64,000 nt of DNA from Calothrix sp. HK-06 (GCF_001904745.1 NZ_MRCD01000007.1:116905-180904); one strand, 5' to 3'; shown: positions 18,220 through 27,028, numbered from the stretch's first letter. Translations and numbers: made by a program. Notes: generated from the sequence alone by a model not told the origin.

Positions 18220-19680
18220 ATGAGATACATTTTTTTGAGCATTTTGGCGCCTTTATGGCTGCAAACTATGTCATTTTCGGCGATTGCAGAAGGACATAAA
18301 CCACAATCAAAGGTGATTCAAGCTTCCTCGTCAAGTCCTATAGACACTTTTTATACAGCAACAAGTAAGCTAGTTCAGGATCAAATCAACTTAATTGCAC
18401 GTATTGAAAACGCACTTTTAGTTAAAGACCCCAACCGAGTCCGTGCGGTACGTGGACAAATACTTATACAAGCTGCATCTATCGAAGGTTTTGTCAAACG
18501 ACAAGACCCTAACTATAAAAGCATTTGCACCTCGCTAAACACAAAAGAAGCAAGAATTTTTTGTCCACTTTATGCATCGAGCCAAGATTTATTAAAACTT
18601 TCGCCTTTACTCGACCGTATTTTATCGCGACGAGGTGAGTCAGCTATGGTTCGCTCACTACCGTTAGTGAGTGGAGAACGTCAATCTGACCCAGTAATGG
18701 CAATGTCACCCTTTTCACGTCCAGATTTGGGTCGAATCGCAACTCCCCACGCAACGCAAGAACCGAATTTATTTAATTTGGCGCCACAACTGGTTATCGG
18801 TAGTTCCACGAAGAAACTACTTGCAAATTATACGCAACCAATACAAGGCGCCATCAAGATTCCCCAAGAAGCAATACTAGTGTTAGAAGCAGCACAAAAA
18901 CATATCGAACAAGCACAATTAGAGTTTGGACAAGAAGCGAAATTTCATAATCCGAAACAGACGGCAATTGCACTCTTACGTTTTGCTTATGACCTTGACC
19001 CGCAAGAAAGTCAAACCTACTCTAAGTTTCTGGCATTGCCTCAAACAGGTATTTTTCGCGTCCTACCACATACAGTTTACCACCGTCCGTTAAACACGCT
19101 TCAAAATCGATTATCAAAAACTGTCATAGAACGATATCCTTTTCCATCTTTAGGAGAAAAAGACGGTTTTACTCCAAATTTGGCACTTTCTCTAGTTGGA
19201 GATAACTTTCATGTCTTAGCAAGTGGAGTAGATTACAGTTTAATGGCTAACTTAGGAAATATACCTATTGAAAAACTAGACGCGACTCTTCAAAATGTAA
19301 CGACCGAACTTGCCAAAGCTTTTCTTAATTACCAACCACCTAGGCAGTTAAATTTATTACAGCAGGAACGGCACCGTATAGCCACGAATAAACAAAATAA
19401 TTCAGGCTTACTATCGAGCGTTCCAGCAGAATTAAACAATACCTATTTAGTGCGCTCGTTTCAATTTAAACTACCATCAGCTATACTTACTGGTCAAAAA
19501 CTCACCCCACAAGAACGTTTAAGCATTGACGAATTGCTCAAAATCTCTAGTAGCGACACAATTGTAGCGTTTCGTCCAGTTCGGCAACGTTCTGATGGTA
19601 GTTATACTGTACTTTGGCGCGTCTTAAATAGATTCACAGCGCCACAAATCGAAGATTTAGAAGCGTATTTAAAATATTAA
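18220..19680 (+). CDS. Secreted hypothetical protein
   Basis: This 486-residue protein has a probable signal peptide (MRYIFLSILAPLWLQTMSFS, likely cleavage near SAIAEG). I do not recognise the family. The region about 35-145 looks helical (PIDTFYTATSKLVQDQINLI). It is followed by a polar stretch and then a mixed alpha/beta region with PHTVYHRPLNTLQNRLS and NLALSLVGDNFHVLASGVDY. The N-terminal helical part contains two Cys (CTSLNTKEARIFC) that could form a disulphide outside the cytoplasm. Conserved length and normal base composition suggest a real envelope protein. The AGAAACC repeat begins on the last base of its TAA stop. Confidence 0.65.
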   Translation: MRYIFLSILAPLWLQTMSFSAIAEGHKPQSKVIQASSSSPIDTFYTATSKLVQDQINLIARIENALLVKDPNRVRAVRGQILIQAASIEGFVKRQDPNYKSICTSLNTKEARIFCPLYASSQDLLKLSPLLDRILSRRGESAMVRSLPLVSGERQSDPVMAMSPFSRPDLGRIATPHATQEPNLFNLAPQLVIGSSTKKLLANYTQPIQGAIKIPQEAILVLEAAQKHIEQAQLEFGQEAKFHNPKQTAIALLRFAYDLDPQESQTYSKFLALPQTGIFRVLPHTVYHRPLNTLQNRLSKTVIERYPFPSLGEKDGFTPNLALSLVGDNFHVLASGVDYSLMANLGNIPIEKLDATLQNVTTELAKAFLNYQPPRQLNLLQQERHRIATNKQNNSGLLSSVPAELNNTYLVRSFQFKLPSAILTGQKLTPQERLSIDELLKISSSDTIVAFRPVRQRSDGSYTVLWRVLNRFTAPQIEDLEAYLKY

Positions 19681-19694
19681 GAAACCCGGTTTCT
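19680..19694. repeat. AGAAACC palindrome copy at a stop codon
   Basis: AGAAACCCGGTTTCT is a 15-bp near-perfect palindrome whose first A is also the last base of the upstream TAA stop codon. It is one of about ten copies in the window. Confidence 0.75.
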
Positions 19695-19748
19695 GGCAAT
19701 TGTAATGCGTTAGTGTAAGAAAGGGAATTACACTTATGATTTTGGTCT

Positions 19749-21167
19749 GTGCTTTACTGTAAACGTTTGGTTGTGTTATTGAGTTCGGCAGTTATATTGA
19801 GTTCTTTAACTGCGTGTGCAAATAGTCCTATCGGTAAAAACTTAGAAAAGTCTTTCGCGGCAGATTCGCGATTGCAAAACAATAATAATATTTTTGGCGC
19901 CAACCAAACACTTCAAGCGACACCACAACCGCAACCAACACTTAAGCTACCAGCAGATTTTCCTGCGGATATTCCAATATATCCAAATGCCCAACTACAA
20001 TCTGTGACACCAGACGCCGAGGGTCAATTTGTGGGACTATGGCAAAGTATTGACCCAAGTAATTTCATCACAAGCTTTTATCGTAGTCAATTTGGCGCCA
20101 ATAATTGGCAAATAGTTCAGCAACCTAGCGACGATACAGGAACATTTGAAGCTCGACGCAATAACTTATTAGTAAGAGTTACAATTCAGCCAAAGTCAGT
20201 TACAAGCGCAACAGCAAATCAATCTCAAACATTAACAGAGTTACGAATTGATTATTCTCCCAACGGTACAGCTTTTGCATCTCCCATTCCATCAACAGAT
20301 ACAACCGCAACTCCCAACCCAACTACTACACCAAATACTGAAGTCGCAAGTAATACAAATCAACCTGGAAGTCCAGATTTTATTGGCCCAGTCTTACCAA
20401 ATAGTAACGCGGCGCCTGCACCAACAACTACACCAACAACTACACCAACAACTACACCAACAACTACAACACAAACAGCGCAACAGTTCAGCGATATAAA
20501 CAAAGCTCCCCAACAATTACAACGTTATATACAAGACTTAGGAACACTGGGAGTTCTAACAACTTCCACAAACCAAGCAAAAGGAAATACCAACACTAAT
20601 TTATTTGAACCCGGTAAAGTTATTACTCGACGTGAATACGCACGCTGGTTAATTGCTGCCAATAATGCCATGTACGCTAGTAACCCAGCAAAACAAATTC
20701 GTACTGTTTCAGAAATAACACAACCAGCATTTACTGACGTACCCAAAACCAATCCAGATTTTGCTTTTATTCAAGGACTAGCAGAAGCAGGTATAATACC
20801 TAGTACACTATCAGGTGATTCTACAGAAGTATTATTTCGACCAGACGCACCATTAACACGCGAACAATTACTTTTATGGAAACTACCACTAGATACACGC
20901 TCCGCATTACCAACGGCAAACTTAGAAGCCGTTAAACAAACATGGGGCTTCCAAGACGCAGGTAAAATAGACTCTAGAGCATTGCGAGCAGTACTAGCTG
21001 ACTATCAAAATGGAGAACAATCAAATATTAGACGTGTATTTGGATTTACCACACTTTTTCAACCCAAACGAACTGTAACACGCGCCGAAGCTGCCGCAGC
21101 CCTATGGTATTTTGGCACACAAGGTGACGGCATCTCAGCAGCAGATGTTCTCAAAGGCAAAATCTAA
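19749..21167 (+). CDS. S-layer-homology (SLH) domain lipoprotein
   Basis: This 472-residue precursor has a lipoprotein signal peptide with lipobox LTAC, so it is probably a lipid-anchored envelope protein. Residues about 55-165 form a folded domain (LPADFPADIPIYPNAQLQS, FYRSQFGANNWQIVQ). A Thr/Pro-rich linker holds tandem PTT repeats encoded by about 20430-20468. The C-terminal part contains SLH repeats (FSDINKAPQQLQRYIQDLG, ITRREYARWLIAANN, AFTDVPKTNPDFAFIQGLAE, LTREQLLLWKL, VTRAEAAAALWYF). SLH domains bind peptidoglycan-linked polysaccharide. The GTG start at 19749 is the best available; a nearby ATG (19736) is out of frame and stops quickly. Confidence 0.8.
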   Translation: MLYCKRLVVLLSSAVILSSLTACANSPIGKNLEKSFAADSRLQNNNNIFGANQTLQATPQPQPTLKLPADFPADIPIYPNAQLQSVTPDAEGQFVGLWQSIDPSNFITSFYRSQFGANNWQIVQQPSDDTGTFEARRNNLLVRVTIQPKSVTSATANQSQTLTELRIDYSPNGTAFASPIPSTDTTATPNPTTTPNTEVASNTNQPGSPDFIGPVLPNSNAAPAPTTTPTTTPTTTPTTTTQTAQQFSDINKAPQQLQRYIQDLGTLGVLTTSTNQAKGNTNTNLFEPGKVITRREYARWLIAANNAMYASNPAKQIRTVSEITQPAFTDVPKTNPDFAFIQGLAEAGIIPSTLSGDSTEVLFRPDAPLTREQLLLWKLPLDTRSALPTANLEAVKQTWGFQDAGKIDSRALRAVLADYQNGEQSNIRRVFGFTTLFQPKRTVTRAEAAAALWYFGTQGDGISAADVLKGKI

Positions 21168-21203
21168 TAAAGAGTTAGGAGTTAGGAGTTAGAAATTTAT
21201 GTG

Positions 21204-21224
21204 GCACAGGCATCTTGCCTGTGC
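21204..21224. repeat. GCACAGGCATCTTGCCTGTGC palindrome and GTTAGGAGTT block
   Basis: A 21-bp hairpin (9-bp arms, 3-base loop) lies between the SLH protein and the cytochrome b gene. GAGTTAGGAGTTAGGAGTTAG repeats (about 21171-21192) immediately precede it. A related motif, AGGATGCCTGTGCC, occurs near 10747. Confidence 0.65.
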
Positions 21225-21264
21225 AGTAATACAATTAATATTGTTGTAACTGTAGAATCTACTT

Positions 21265-21867
21265 ATGCCTCAAACCAAACCCTATCAACCACTACTACTA
21301 CGACTTCTGCATAATATAAATACCATACTAACAATAGGCGCCTTAATTACCGGGTTTTTAGTATACGACAGTTGGGATGGTAGGTTTGGAAGCTTGGGAA
21401 TAACCAAAACCAACCGTGACTTAATAGACATTCACGGTACATTTGGATTTTTTATCTCATTTGTAGCACTGCCAATATTTTTGATTTACTGTTGGAACGC
21501 AGGTAGACAACGTTTAATTCAAGCCTCCACATTCAAACAGTTAGGGAACGTCGGAACACCAGCATGGTGGTACGCACTGCAACGAATTACTAATACATTA
21601 ATATTAATAGCAGTATTATTCTCGGTCATATCAGGTAAATTTCAAGACGAAAAATGGTTACCGCAAGGTGAATTAAATCACATTGCTTATTATATTCATT
21701 TAATCTCTTGGGTAGTAATAGTACTAGCGCTACTAATGCATTTATTGATGAGTGCCAAAGTTGGAGGTTTCCCCCTGTTACTCTCAATGCTCGATACAAC
21801 ATACCGTCCAAACGACAGTCCGCGTTTATGGCGCCAAAAAATTGTCAATTGGTTCCAGAAGAAATGA
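21265..21867 (+). CDS. Four-helix cytochrome b-like membrane protein
   Basis: This 200-residue protein has four clear hydrophobic segments. Histidines suited to bind two b hemes lie in RLLHNINTIL, DIHGTFGFFISF, NHIAYYIHLISW and LALLMHLLMS. This resembles the cytochrome b561/thiosulphate-reductase b-subunit superfamily. It would sit in the plasma or thylakoid membrane and carry electrons, with unknown partner. The next gene starts within its last codon (ATGA overlap), so the two are co-transcribed. Cobalamin and cytochrome genes are not an obvious functional pair. Confidence 0.75.
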   Translation: MPQTKPYQPLLLRLLHNINTILTIGALITGFLVYDSWDGRFGSLGITKTNRDLIDIHGTFGFFISFVALPIFLIYCWNAGRQRLIQASTFKQLGNVGTPAWWYALQRITNTLILIAVLFSVISGKFQDEKWLPQGELNHIAYYIHLISWVVIVLALLMHLLMSAKVGGFPLLLSMLDTTYRPNDSPRLWRQKIVNWFQKK

Positions 21868-22283
21868 CCGATGCATACTACTATCTATGGGTAGGTATTG
21901 GTTGTCAACGTGGAACTTCATGTGAATTTATCTCAGCAGCAATAAAACATGTGTTTCAACAAAATAATTTATTTGAAAGCGCCATTACAGGAGTTGCCAC
22001 TATAAATACTAAAGCAAACGAAACAGGTTTAATCGAGTATTGCTCTGCGCTTAATTTACCCTTAGTCTTTTTTAGTACCGAACAATTACAAAATATATAC
22101 GTACCGAATCCATCACAAATTGTTGCTAGTAAAGTTCAAACATTAAGCGTTGCTGAAGCTGCTGCTATGATTGCCGCATCCGTTGATACATTATATGTAT
22201 CTAAACAAATTATTCGCTCAGTTCAAAACTTAAAAGGCACCGTTACATTAGCAGTAGCTTACTCAACTACTCTTAAAACATAG
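21864..22283 (+). CDS. CobE/CbiG C-terminal domain protein, cobalamin biosynthesis
   Basis: This 139-residue protein matches the CobE/CbiG C-terminal domain by LWVGIGCQRGTSCEFISAAI, ITGVATINTKANETGLIEYC and LPLVFFSTEQLQ. In CbiG this domain accompanies opening of the corrin precursor lactone ring; stand-alone CobE proteins exist. The ATG at 21864 overlaps the upstream TGA stop as ATGA. A longer frame from 21708 would run through the cytochrome gene and is rejected. Its 3' end overlaps the convergent membrane gene by 25 bases. No other cobalamin gene lies in the window. Confidence 0.8.
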   Translation: MTDAYYYLWVGIGCQRGTSCEFISAAIKHVFQQNNLFESAITGVATINTKANETGLIEYCSALNLPLVFFSTEQLQNIYVPNPSQIVASKVQTLSVAEAAAMIAASVDTLYVSKQIIRSVQNLKGTVTLAVAYSTTLKT

Positions 22284-22612
22284 CTGATAAGACTTGAAAC
22301 AATAGATAGTACAATTGAGCCTAAGAAAGCAGGTACAAAACCGTTAATTGTAAAGTAATTAGCAGGAGTCAGCGCACTTGCTAACCAAAGGGCTAAAGCA
22401 TTTAAAACAAATGTAAATAAGCCAAAAGTTATTAAAGTAACTGGAAACGCGAGAATACCTAAAATTGGACGGATAAAAGCATTTACCAAGCCAACAACAA
22501 CGGTTGCAACAAGAGCAGCAGCAAAATTTTTAATAATAAAACCAGGGACAATATGAGCAGTGATAATTAGCGCAACGGCAGTTCCAAGCCAAGTTAATAA
22601 AAAGTGCTTCAT
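22259..22612 (-). CDS. Phage_holin_4_2-type small membrane protein
   Basis: This 117-residue protein has four hydrophobic segments and the family signature VGLVNAFIRPILGILAFPVT. Despite the Pfam name (phage holin family 4), such proteins are ordinary chromosomal membrane proteins in cyanobacteria and their role is unknown. The ATG at 22612 gives MKHFLLTWLGTAVALI, a sensible N-terminal membrane helix; the longer frame would read through the GGTGGGCAGTGCCCACC repeat. The gene is convergent with the CobE-like gene. Confidence 0.8.
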   Translation of the reverse strand: MKHFLLTWLGTAVALIITAHIVPGFIIKNFAAALVATVVVGLVNAFIRPILGILAFPVTLITFGLFTFVLNALALWLASALTPANYFTINGFVPAFLGSIVLSIVSSLISYVLRVVE

Positions 22613-22637
22613 CTTTTTTAAGTGAGAAAATAAGTAG

Positions 22638-22654
22638 GGTGGGCAGTGCCCACC
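22638..22654. repeat. GGTGGGCAGTGCCCACC palindrome
   Basis: A perfect 17-bp palindrome upstream of the small membrane protein. The same sequence lies at 50324-50340, and a one-base variant forms part of the element at 6939-7062. Confidence 0.8.
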
Positions 22655-22671
22655 ATACAACTATAAAAATA

Positions 22672-23808
22672 CTAAGATTGAGAGCGGTTAGTACGGCGCC
22701 GAGTTAAAACTTCCCAGGTTTCACCACCAGCTACACCATCAGGTTCCATACCAAAGCGTTTTTGTAATGCTTTGACAGCTGTTTCGGTATCGGCGCCAAA
22801 ATCGCCATCAGGGTTATTTTTAAGATATCCTAGTCGCTGTAATCTGGTTTGTAGGTCGTAAACTTCTTCACCACGCATTCCTAAACGCAAAATAGGAAAT
22901 CCGGCTGCTGTATATTGAATACCAGGCTTTTGTAAATTTGAGTCGGTTTGACGAGTACGGTATGTTGAGCTATCACTTGTTGTGCTGCGAGCAGTACGAT
23001 TATTTGTATTTCTTGTTGATGCTGTAGTAGTCGTATTGCGTCCGCGATTAGCTGTATTCGTATTATTGCTATTATTTCTATTTGTGTTATTACGAGTTGA
23101 TGCTGTATTAGTTGTGCTGCGTCCACGATTATTTGTACTGTTATTAGTACTATTTTGATTAGTGGTGCGCGTGGTTTGTCGTGAAGTATTATTATTGCTG
23201 CTGCGAGTTGTAGATGTGGTGCGGACTGTTTCTTCCTGTTGTCCGTTACCTGTATTTATCCTTGTTGTTGTAGTAGTTCTAGATTCTTGGTTGGATACTA
23301 CTACTGGTTTGGGTAAATTAGCTGCTGAAAGTTGATTTGGTGTGGGAAAGTTAGTGTTTGTTGTGGTTGCTGGTGAGGATGTTTCGTCTGAACTAGCAGC
23401 GACTGTTTGCCCACCTGGAAATAATTGTTGCCAAGTTGCTGTGTCTACTACACCATCTGGTGCCAAACCTGCTGATTGTTTAAACTGGGATACTGCTGCT
23501 GCTGTTGTTTGACCGTATGTTCCATCGACGGCGCCGTTATAATAGCCCATAATTTTTAAAGCAGCTTGTAGTTCACTTACTGCATCTCCTTGGCTACCAA
23601 CTTTGAGAGTTGGACGGTTTACGGTGCCTACGGTGATAACTTGAGCTATTTGCTGTTCTACTGTAACAGAGGCTACAGATGGAGTGCCAAATAGTAAGGG
23701 CACTCCGGAACATAATAGCAAGCCTAAAAGGTTTTTCCGACTCAGTAATTTAAACGAGATAACTGATACCAGGTAATTGATTATACTTATTTTTTTTATA
23801 CCTTTCAT
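22672..23808 (-). CDS. Secreted protein with two peptidoglycan-binding domains
   Basis: This 378-residue protein begins with a signal or anchor segment (LLGLLLCSGVPLLFGTPSVA, about 28-47). Two PG_binding_1 domains follow. The first is at about 68-132 (LKVGSQGDAVSELQAALKIM, GTYGQTTAAAVSQFKQSAGL); the second is near the C-terminus (LRLGMRGEEVYDLQTRLQRL, GDFGADTETAVKALQKRFGM). Between them lies a low-complexity Asn/Thr/Arg/Ser linker of about 130 residues, encoded by degenerate repeats. These domains bind peptidoglycan; with no catalytic domain, it may be a wall-binding structural protein. Confidence 0.83.
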   Translation of the reverse strand: MKGIKKISIINYLVSVISFKLLSRKNLLGLLLCSGVPLLFGTPSVASVTVEQQIAQVITVGTVNRPTLKVGSQGDAVSELQAALKIMGYYNGAVDGTYGQTTAAAVSQFKQSAGLAPDGVVDTATWQQLFPGGQTVAASSDETSSPATTTNTNFPTPNQLSAANLPKPVVVSNQESRTTTTTRINTGNGQQEETVRTTSTTRSSNNNTSRQTTRTTNQNSTNNSTNNRGRSTTNTASTRNNTNRNNSNNTNTANRGRNTTTTASTRNTNNRTARSTTSDSSTYRTRQTDSNLQKPGIQYTAAGFPILRLGMRGEEVYDLQTRLQRLGYLKNNPDGDFGADTETAVKALQKRFGMEPDGVAGGETWEVLTRRRTNRSQS

Positions 23809-23853
23809 TGGAATTTGCCCCCGGTGTCTCTATACTAATAGTACAATTATCTA

Positions 23854-23955
23854 GTAAAGACGTGATTAATCCCTACCATAAGCGGATATCCTACCAGTAA
23901 AGGGAAAACTCCGTTTACGGATAACGGGAAAACATAAAGGTTTACACGTCTCTAC
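23854..23955 (-). repeat. 102-bp dispersed element, copy 2
   Basis: This is the inverted counterpart of 15628-15729: the minus strand begins GTAGAGACGTG and ends with the CGTCTTTAC variant. The core (CCCGTTATCCGTAAACGG and GATATCCGCTTATGGTAG) is conserved, with differences mainly in the outer 20 bases. Its GTAG end supplies the TAG stop of the downstream M16 gene (23952-23954). Confidence 0.85.
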
Positions 23956-25229
23956 AAATTATTTAAAGCATTGTCAATCGCTTCTTTTTGACCTACTAGT
24001 GATACATAAGGTTCCCGTAAATAATTACACGCTGCTGCCATAGCGCTTTCGGATGTGACTGCTGTAATTAAGTTTTGAAAGTTGCTGTCAAACTCGATGC
24101 CAAGTCCCAATATTTCATACCACCCGTATATTTGAGCAAGTTGGGCGTTTGTTTGTTTACCAAGTGCGTACTGCCCCAAAATTTTATTTTTCGCAGCTTG
24201 AAGTGCTGTTTCCTCTAGTTGTTCGGTTGTAAGTAAATTTACTTCGCGTTGCAGTTCTGTCAGTGCTGTTTTAGTATTTTCTGGCGCCGTTCCCATGTAA
24301 ACTACAAATGCTGCGGTAAATAACCGAGTTGGGTATAGCGCTGATACTTCGTAAGCTAAACCGCGTTTTTCTCTTAATTCGACAAATAATCGACTCGATA
24401 GTCCGTTACCTAAGTATGACGATAATAGTTTTAGCGCTGCATAATCTGATGAATGTACTGATGGCGCCAAATAACCCAGCATTAAAATAGATTGCTGCGT
24501 GTTTTGGTGTTTAAGCACTTGTTGTGGAGCAAGCTTGACTTCGGGTAATTTTGTCGGAATTATTTGACGAGCATCGTTCTTCCAGTCACCAAAAATTTCT
24601 TCGATTAGTGTAACTGCGTTGTCTAAAGTAATACGTCCTGCAATACTAATCACTATATTATTGGGACGAAAATAAGTTTTGTGAAACTCAACTAAATCAG
24701 CACGGGTTAAACTGCTCATTGTCGCTTCATCACCTAATGCTGACATTGCATATGGATGATTCTGATACATCGCTAGACGTAACTGCTCGAATGCGATGCT
24801 AAAAGGTTGCTCCTTTTGTGAGCGAATATCTTGAAGCGCTAGTCTTCGCTCTAATTCAACTTCGAGTTCTGGAAAAGTTGGAAATCGTAATATTCTTCCC
24901 GCTAGCGCTAATATTTCAGCAAAATCTGCTGTTACTGTTTTGAGCGATACCAAAAAATAATCGGTTGTACTATCTGCACTTAATGATGCTCCCACAGACT
25001 CGACTGCTTCAGCAATTTCCATGCTCGAAAGTCCATCACATCCTTTCGTCATTACTGCTGATAATAAATGCGATAAACCCGCTTTTTCTGGTTGCTCACA
25101 AAAACTTCCTGCACGAATAAACACACGTGCAGCTATAATATCGGCTACTGCATTTTCTGTAACTAAAACTACAATACCATTACTTAATACTGTACGATGA
25201 ACATGAGATTTTTGTGGCGAAATTGTCAT
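23952..25229 (-). CDS. M16 family peptidase-like subunit, catalytic motif lost
   Basis: This 425-residue protein has the M16 fold, but the zinc motif HxxEH is replaced by HLLSA (H54-A58). It is therefore probably the non-catalytic partner of a heterodimeric processing peptidase. The C-terminal M16 region is recognisable by ELREKRGLAYEVSALYPT. It lies five bases downstream of a catalytic M16 gene, the usual arrangement for such pairs. Its TAG stop lies inside the 102-bp repeat. Substrates are unknown; related cyanobacterial enzymes are linked to precursor processing. Confidence 0.87.
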   Translation of the reverse strand: MTISPQKSHVHRTVLSNGIVVLVTENAVADIIAARVFIRAGSFCEQPEKAGLSHLLSAVMTKGCDGLSSMEIAEAVESVGASLSADSTTDYFLVSLKTVTADFAEILALAGRILRFPTFPELEVELERRLALQDIRSQKEQPFSIAFEQLRLAMYQNHPYAMSALGDEATMSSLTRADLVEFHKTYFRPNNIVISIAGRITLDNAVTLIEEIFGDWKNDARQIIPTKLPEVKLAPQQVLKHQNTQQSILMLGYLAPSVHSSDYAALKLLSSYLGNGLSSRLFVELREKRGLAYEVSALYPTRLFTAAFVVYMGTAPENTKTALTELQREVNLLTTEQLEETALQAAKNKILGQYALGKQTNAQLAQIYGWYEILGLGIEFDSNFQNLITAVTSESAMAAACNYLREPYVSLVGQKEAIDNALNNL

Positions 25230-25234
25230 TTTAA

Positions 25235-26506
25235 TTAAATCGTTGATGGTTTAAGCGTAGTTACCGCGTATTGATTGGGCGAAAGATATAAGAGCGCTAA
25301 TTTTTGCAGTTCTTGGGTATCAAATGATAAAATTTGGTCAGGATAAGTTACTGCTAACTCGACATCAGTAATTGTGTTGTAATAACCGTAAAGTCCTGCT
25401 AGTTGATTTGGTGTTTCTGTTGAAAAGGCAAAGTCGTTGCACAGTAATCTTTGAGCGCGTCTCAATTCTTGTTCACTAATACCATTTGTAATGATATCTT
25501 GCAAATGCATTTTAATTGCGTTTTCGACTCGTTCTAAACATTCTGCTTCTAAAACTGCACTAATTGTAAATAAACTAGATTCTTTTTGTAGTGAAAAATT
25601 GCAGCATATATAACGAACTAATTGCTGTTCTTCACGCAAGTCTCTTACTAACCGTGATGTTCTACCAGATGCTAACAATACTGATAATAAGTCTAATCCA
25701 CACGCTATTGTTAGGTCATATACTCCTGGTCCAGTCCATGCCATCATTAGACGTGCATTTTCTAAACGTGGCAAGTTGATTTCTTGGCGCCTAATTCCTG
25801 CTATAAATGGTTCAACAATTGTTTCTCTTTTCGTTAAATTAAAATTCTTATCATTATCAGATGTAGATTGAAAATTATCTGATTTAAAAGTATTTTTAAC
25901 TAATTCTAAAGCAGGTGCAACCGGAATTCCACCGACGATTACCACGGTCATGTTTTCTGGTCGATAATAAGTGCGGTGAAACGAGCGTATATCAGAGCTA
26001 GAATGCTGCTCAATATCGGTTTCGTTACCTAAAATAGAACGTCCGTAGGGGTGTTGCTGGTAAATACTCTGGACTAAATGCTGATACCCTACCCAATCGG
26101 GGTCATCATTATAAGACCGAATCTCTTCTAATACAACATCACGTTCTCGCTCTAATTCGTCGTCGGGTATTGCTGCATTTAATAGCATTTCTGCTAGCTG
26201 TGGAAAAGAGGAGTGTAAATATGAGTTGGTGGAGGTAATCGAATAATGTGCGTAGTCGTAACTTGTCGCTGCATTACTGACACCACCTTGGTTTTCGATA
26301 TTGTAGTCAAAAGCTCCAGCAGGTAATTTTGCTGTACCCTTGAATATCATATGCTCTAGAAAATGTGCCATTCCGAACCCGGAAGAAGGTTCCGATATAC
26401 TACCTGCACTAACCCAAACATCTGCCACAACTACGGGTGTCGTGGGTATTTCTTGATGTATCAAAGTTAAGCCGCTGTCCAGTTTGAATATTGAGGCTGG
26501 AAACAC
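25235..26506 (-). CDS. M16 family zinc metallopeptidase, catalytic subunit
   Basis: This 423-residue insulinase-type peptidase carries the inverted zinc motif HFLEH (H48, E51, H52), followed by the downstream Glu region (NDDPDWVGYQHLVQ). The C-terminal half shows the RDLREEQQLVRYICCNFS segment, comparable to the Arg/Tyr motif of M16B enzymes. No signal peptide is visible, so a cytoplasmic location is likely. The adjoining gene encodes an inactive homologue, and the two products probably assemble into one processing peptidase. Confidence 0.9.
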   Translation of the reverse strand: MFPASIFKLDSGLTLIHQEIPTTPVVVADVWVSAGSISEPSSGFGMAHFLEHMIFKGTAKLPAGAFDYNIENQGGVSNAATSYDYAHYSITSTNSYLHSSFPQLAEMLLNAAIPDDELERERDVVLEEIRSYNDDPDWVGYQHLVQSIYQQHPYGRSILGNETDIEQHSSSDIRSFHRTYYRPENMTVVIVGGIPVAPALELVKNTFKSDNFQSTSDNDKNFNLTKRETIVEPFIAGIRRQEINLPRLENARLMMAWTGPGVYDLTIACGLDLLSVLLASGRTSRLVRDLREEQQLVRYICCNFSLQKESSLFTISAVLEAECLERVENAIKMHLQDIITNGISEQELRRAQRLLCNDFAFSTETPNQLAGLYGYYNTITDVELAVTYPDQILSFDTQELQKLALLYLSPNQYAVTTLKPSTI

Positions 26507-26662
26507 TGTATTTATTGATGGTTGTAATATTTTTTGTAATTGTAATCACAATTTCTTACAATTCTACTGATTGTAGCTCTGAATGTGGCGCCATTTCGAT
26601 GCAATTTATACAAATTTATTTGAAAAAGCAAAAGGTATTATTTGTGATATAATAACTATCCT

Positions 26663-26727
26663 AGAAACCGGGTTTCTAATTTTATATTTCGTAAAAAAAC
26701 TTAATCTCTTAAAGAAACCCGGTTTCT
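26663..26727. repeat. Paired AGAAACC palindromes beside the 6S RNA terminator
   Basis: AGAAACCGGGTTTCT (26663-26677) and AGAAACCCGGTTTCT (26713-26727) flank a 35-bp AT-rich core. This is a complete-looking element of the AGAAACC family, immediately downstream of the 6S RNA terminator. Confidence 0.75.
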
Positions 26728-26769
26728 TAAAAAAGCCAAAGCTCCTGTGTCGAAAAGACTTCAGGAGCT
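26728..26769 (-). terminator. Rho-independent terminator downstream of 6S RNA
   Basis: On the minus strand AGCTCCTG (26769-26762) pairs with CAGGAGCT (26747-26740). The stem is followed by TTTGGCTTTTTT. It lies just after the mature 3' end of the 6S RNA candidate. Confidence 0.85.
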
Positions 26770-26776
26770 GATTATT

Positions 26777-26962
26777 TTGTCATACCGCGACGCCGTTTTA
26801 CCTAAGTTTATGACCTGGTATAACCAGGTGGGAGCCTTGTGTTTCGTTTAAAGTTTCCGAGTACAAGCTCGGTCTACTGCCACGAACAATAATCGGTTCC
26901 CGAATTCTTAAAGACATAGATCAAAAAACTTGATGGCAGTCACCAACGTTGCAGTACAACAA
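26777..26962 (-). ncRNA. ssrS: 6S RNA
   Basis: 6S RNA mimics an open promoter and binds RNA polymerase holoenzyme. On the minus strand the predicted ends pair over 12 bp (TTGTTGTACTGC with GCGGTATGACAA). The middle contains ACCGAGCTTGTACTCGG, then AAACTTTAAACGAAACAC, then a CCACCTGGTTATACCAGGT hairpin. These parts line up well with bacterial 6S RNA (the CUCGGUCCGUCCGAG and ACCUUGAACCAAGG hairpins of E. coli). The length (about 186) is typical. A TATAAT box lies just upstream and a strong terminator just downstream. It follows purK in the same direction; cyanobacterial 6S genes (ssaA) are known to adjoin purK. The ends are inferred to within a few bases. Confidence 0.88.
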
Positions 26963-26966
26963 CCCC

Positions 26967-26972
26967 ATTATA
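26967..26972 (-). promoter_or_regulatory. -10 box of the 6S RNA promoter
   Basis: A perfect TATAAT on the minus strand lies about five to seven bases upstream of the predicted 6S RNA 5' end. The -35 region is weak (TGCACA at 18-base spacing), so only the -10 is called. Confidence 0.7.
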
Positions 26973-27028
26973 GCCTCCAAAAATACAGTTGTGCATCATT
27001 AGAAGATTTTTCTTTATTTCTTTGTATT

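Noticed and set aside
20430..20468. Short tandem repeat CAACAACTACAC as a CRISPR-like or regulatory array
   Set aside because: It is in frame inside the SLH lipoprotein and simply encodes a Pro-Thr linker.
22259..22612. Possible prophage remnant, from the name phage holin
   Set aside because: Only the family name is phage-like. No other phage gene, integrase or attachment site is present, and these proteins are ordinary in cyanobacteria.
23952..25229. Loss of the HxxEH motif as evidence of a pseudogene
   Set aside because: The frame is intact and full length, and an inactive partner beside an active M16 subunit is a normal arrangement.
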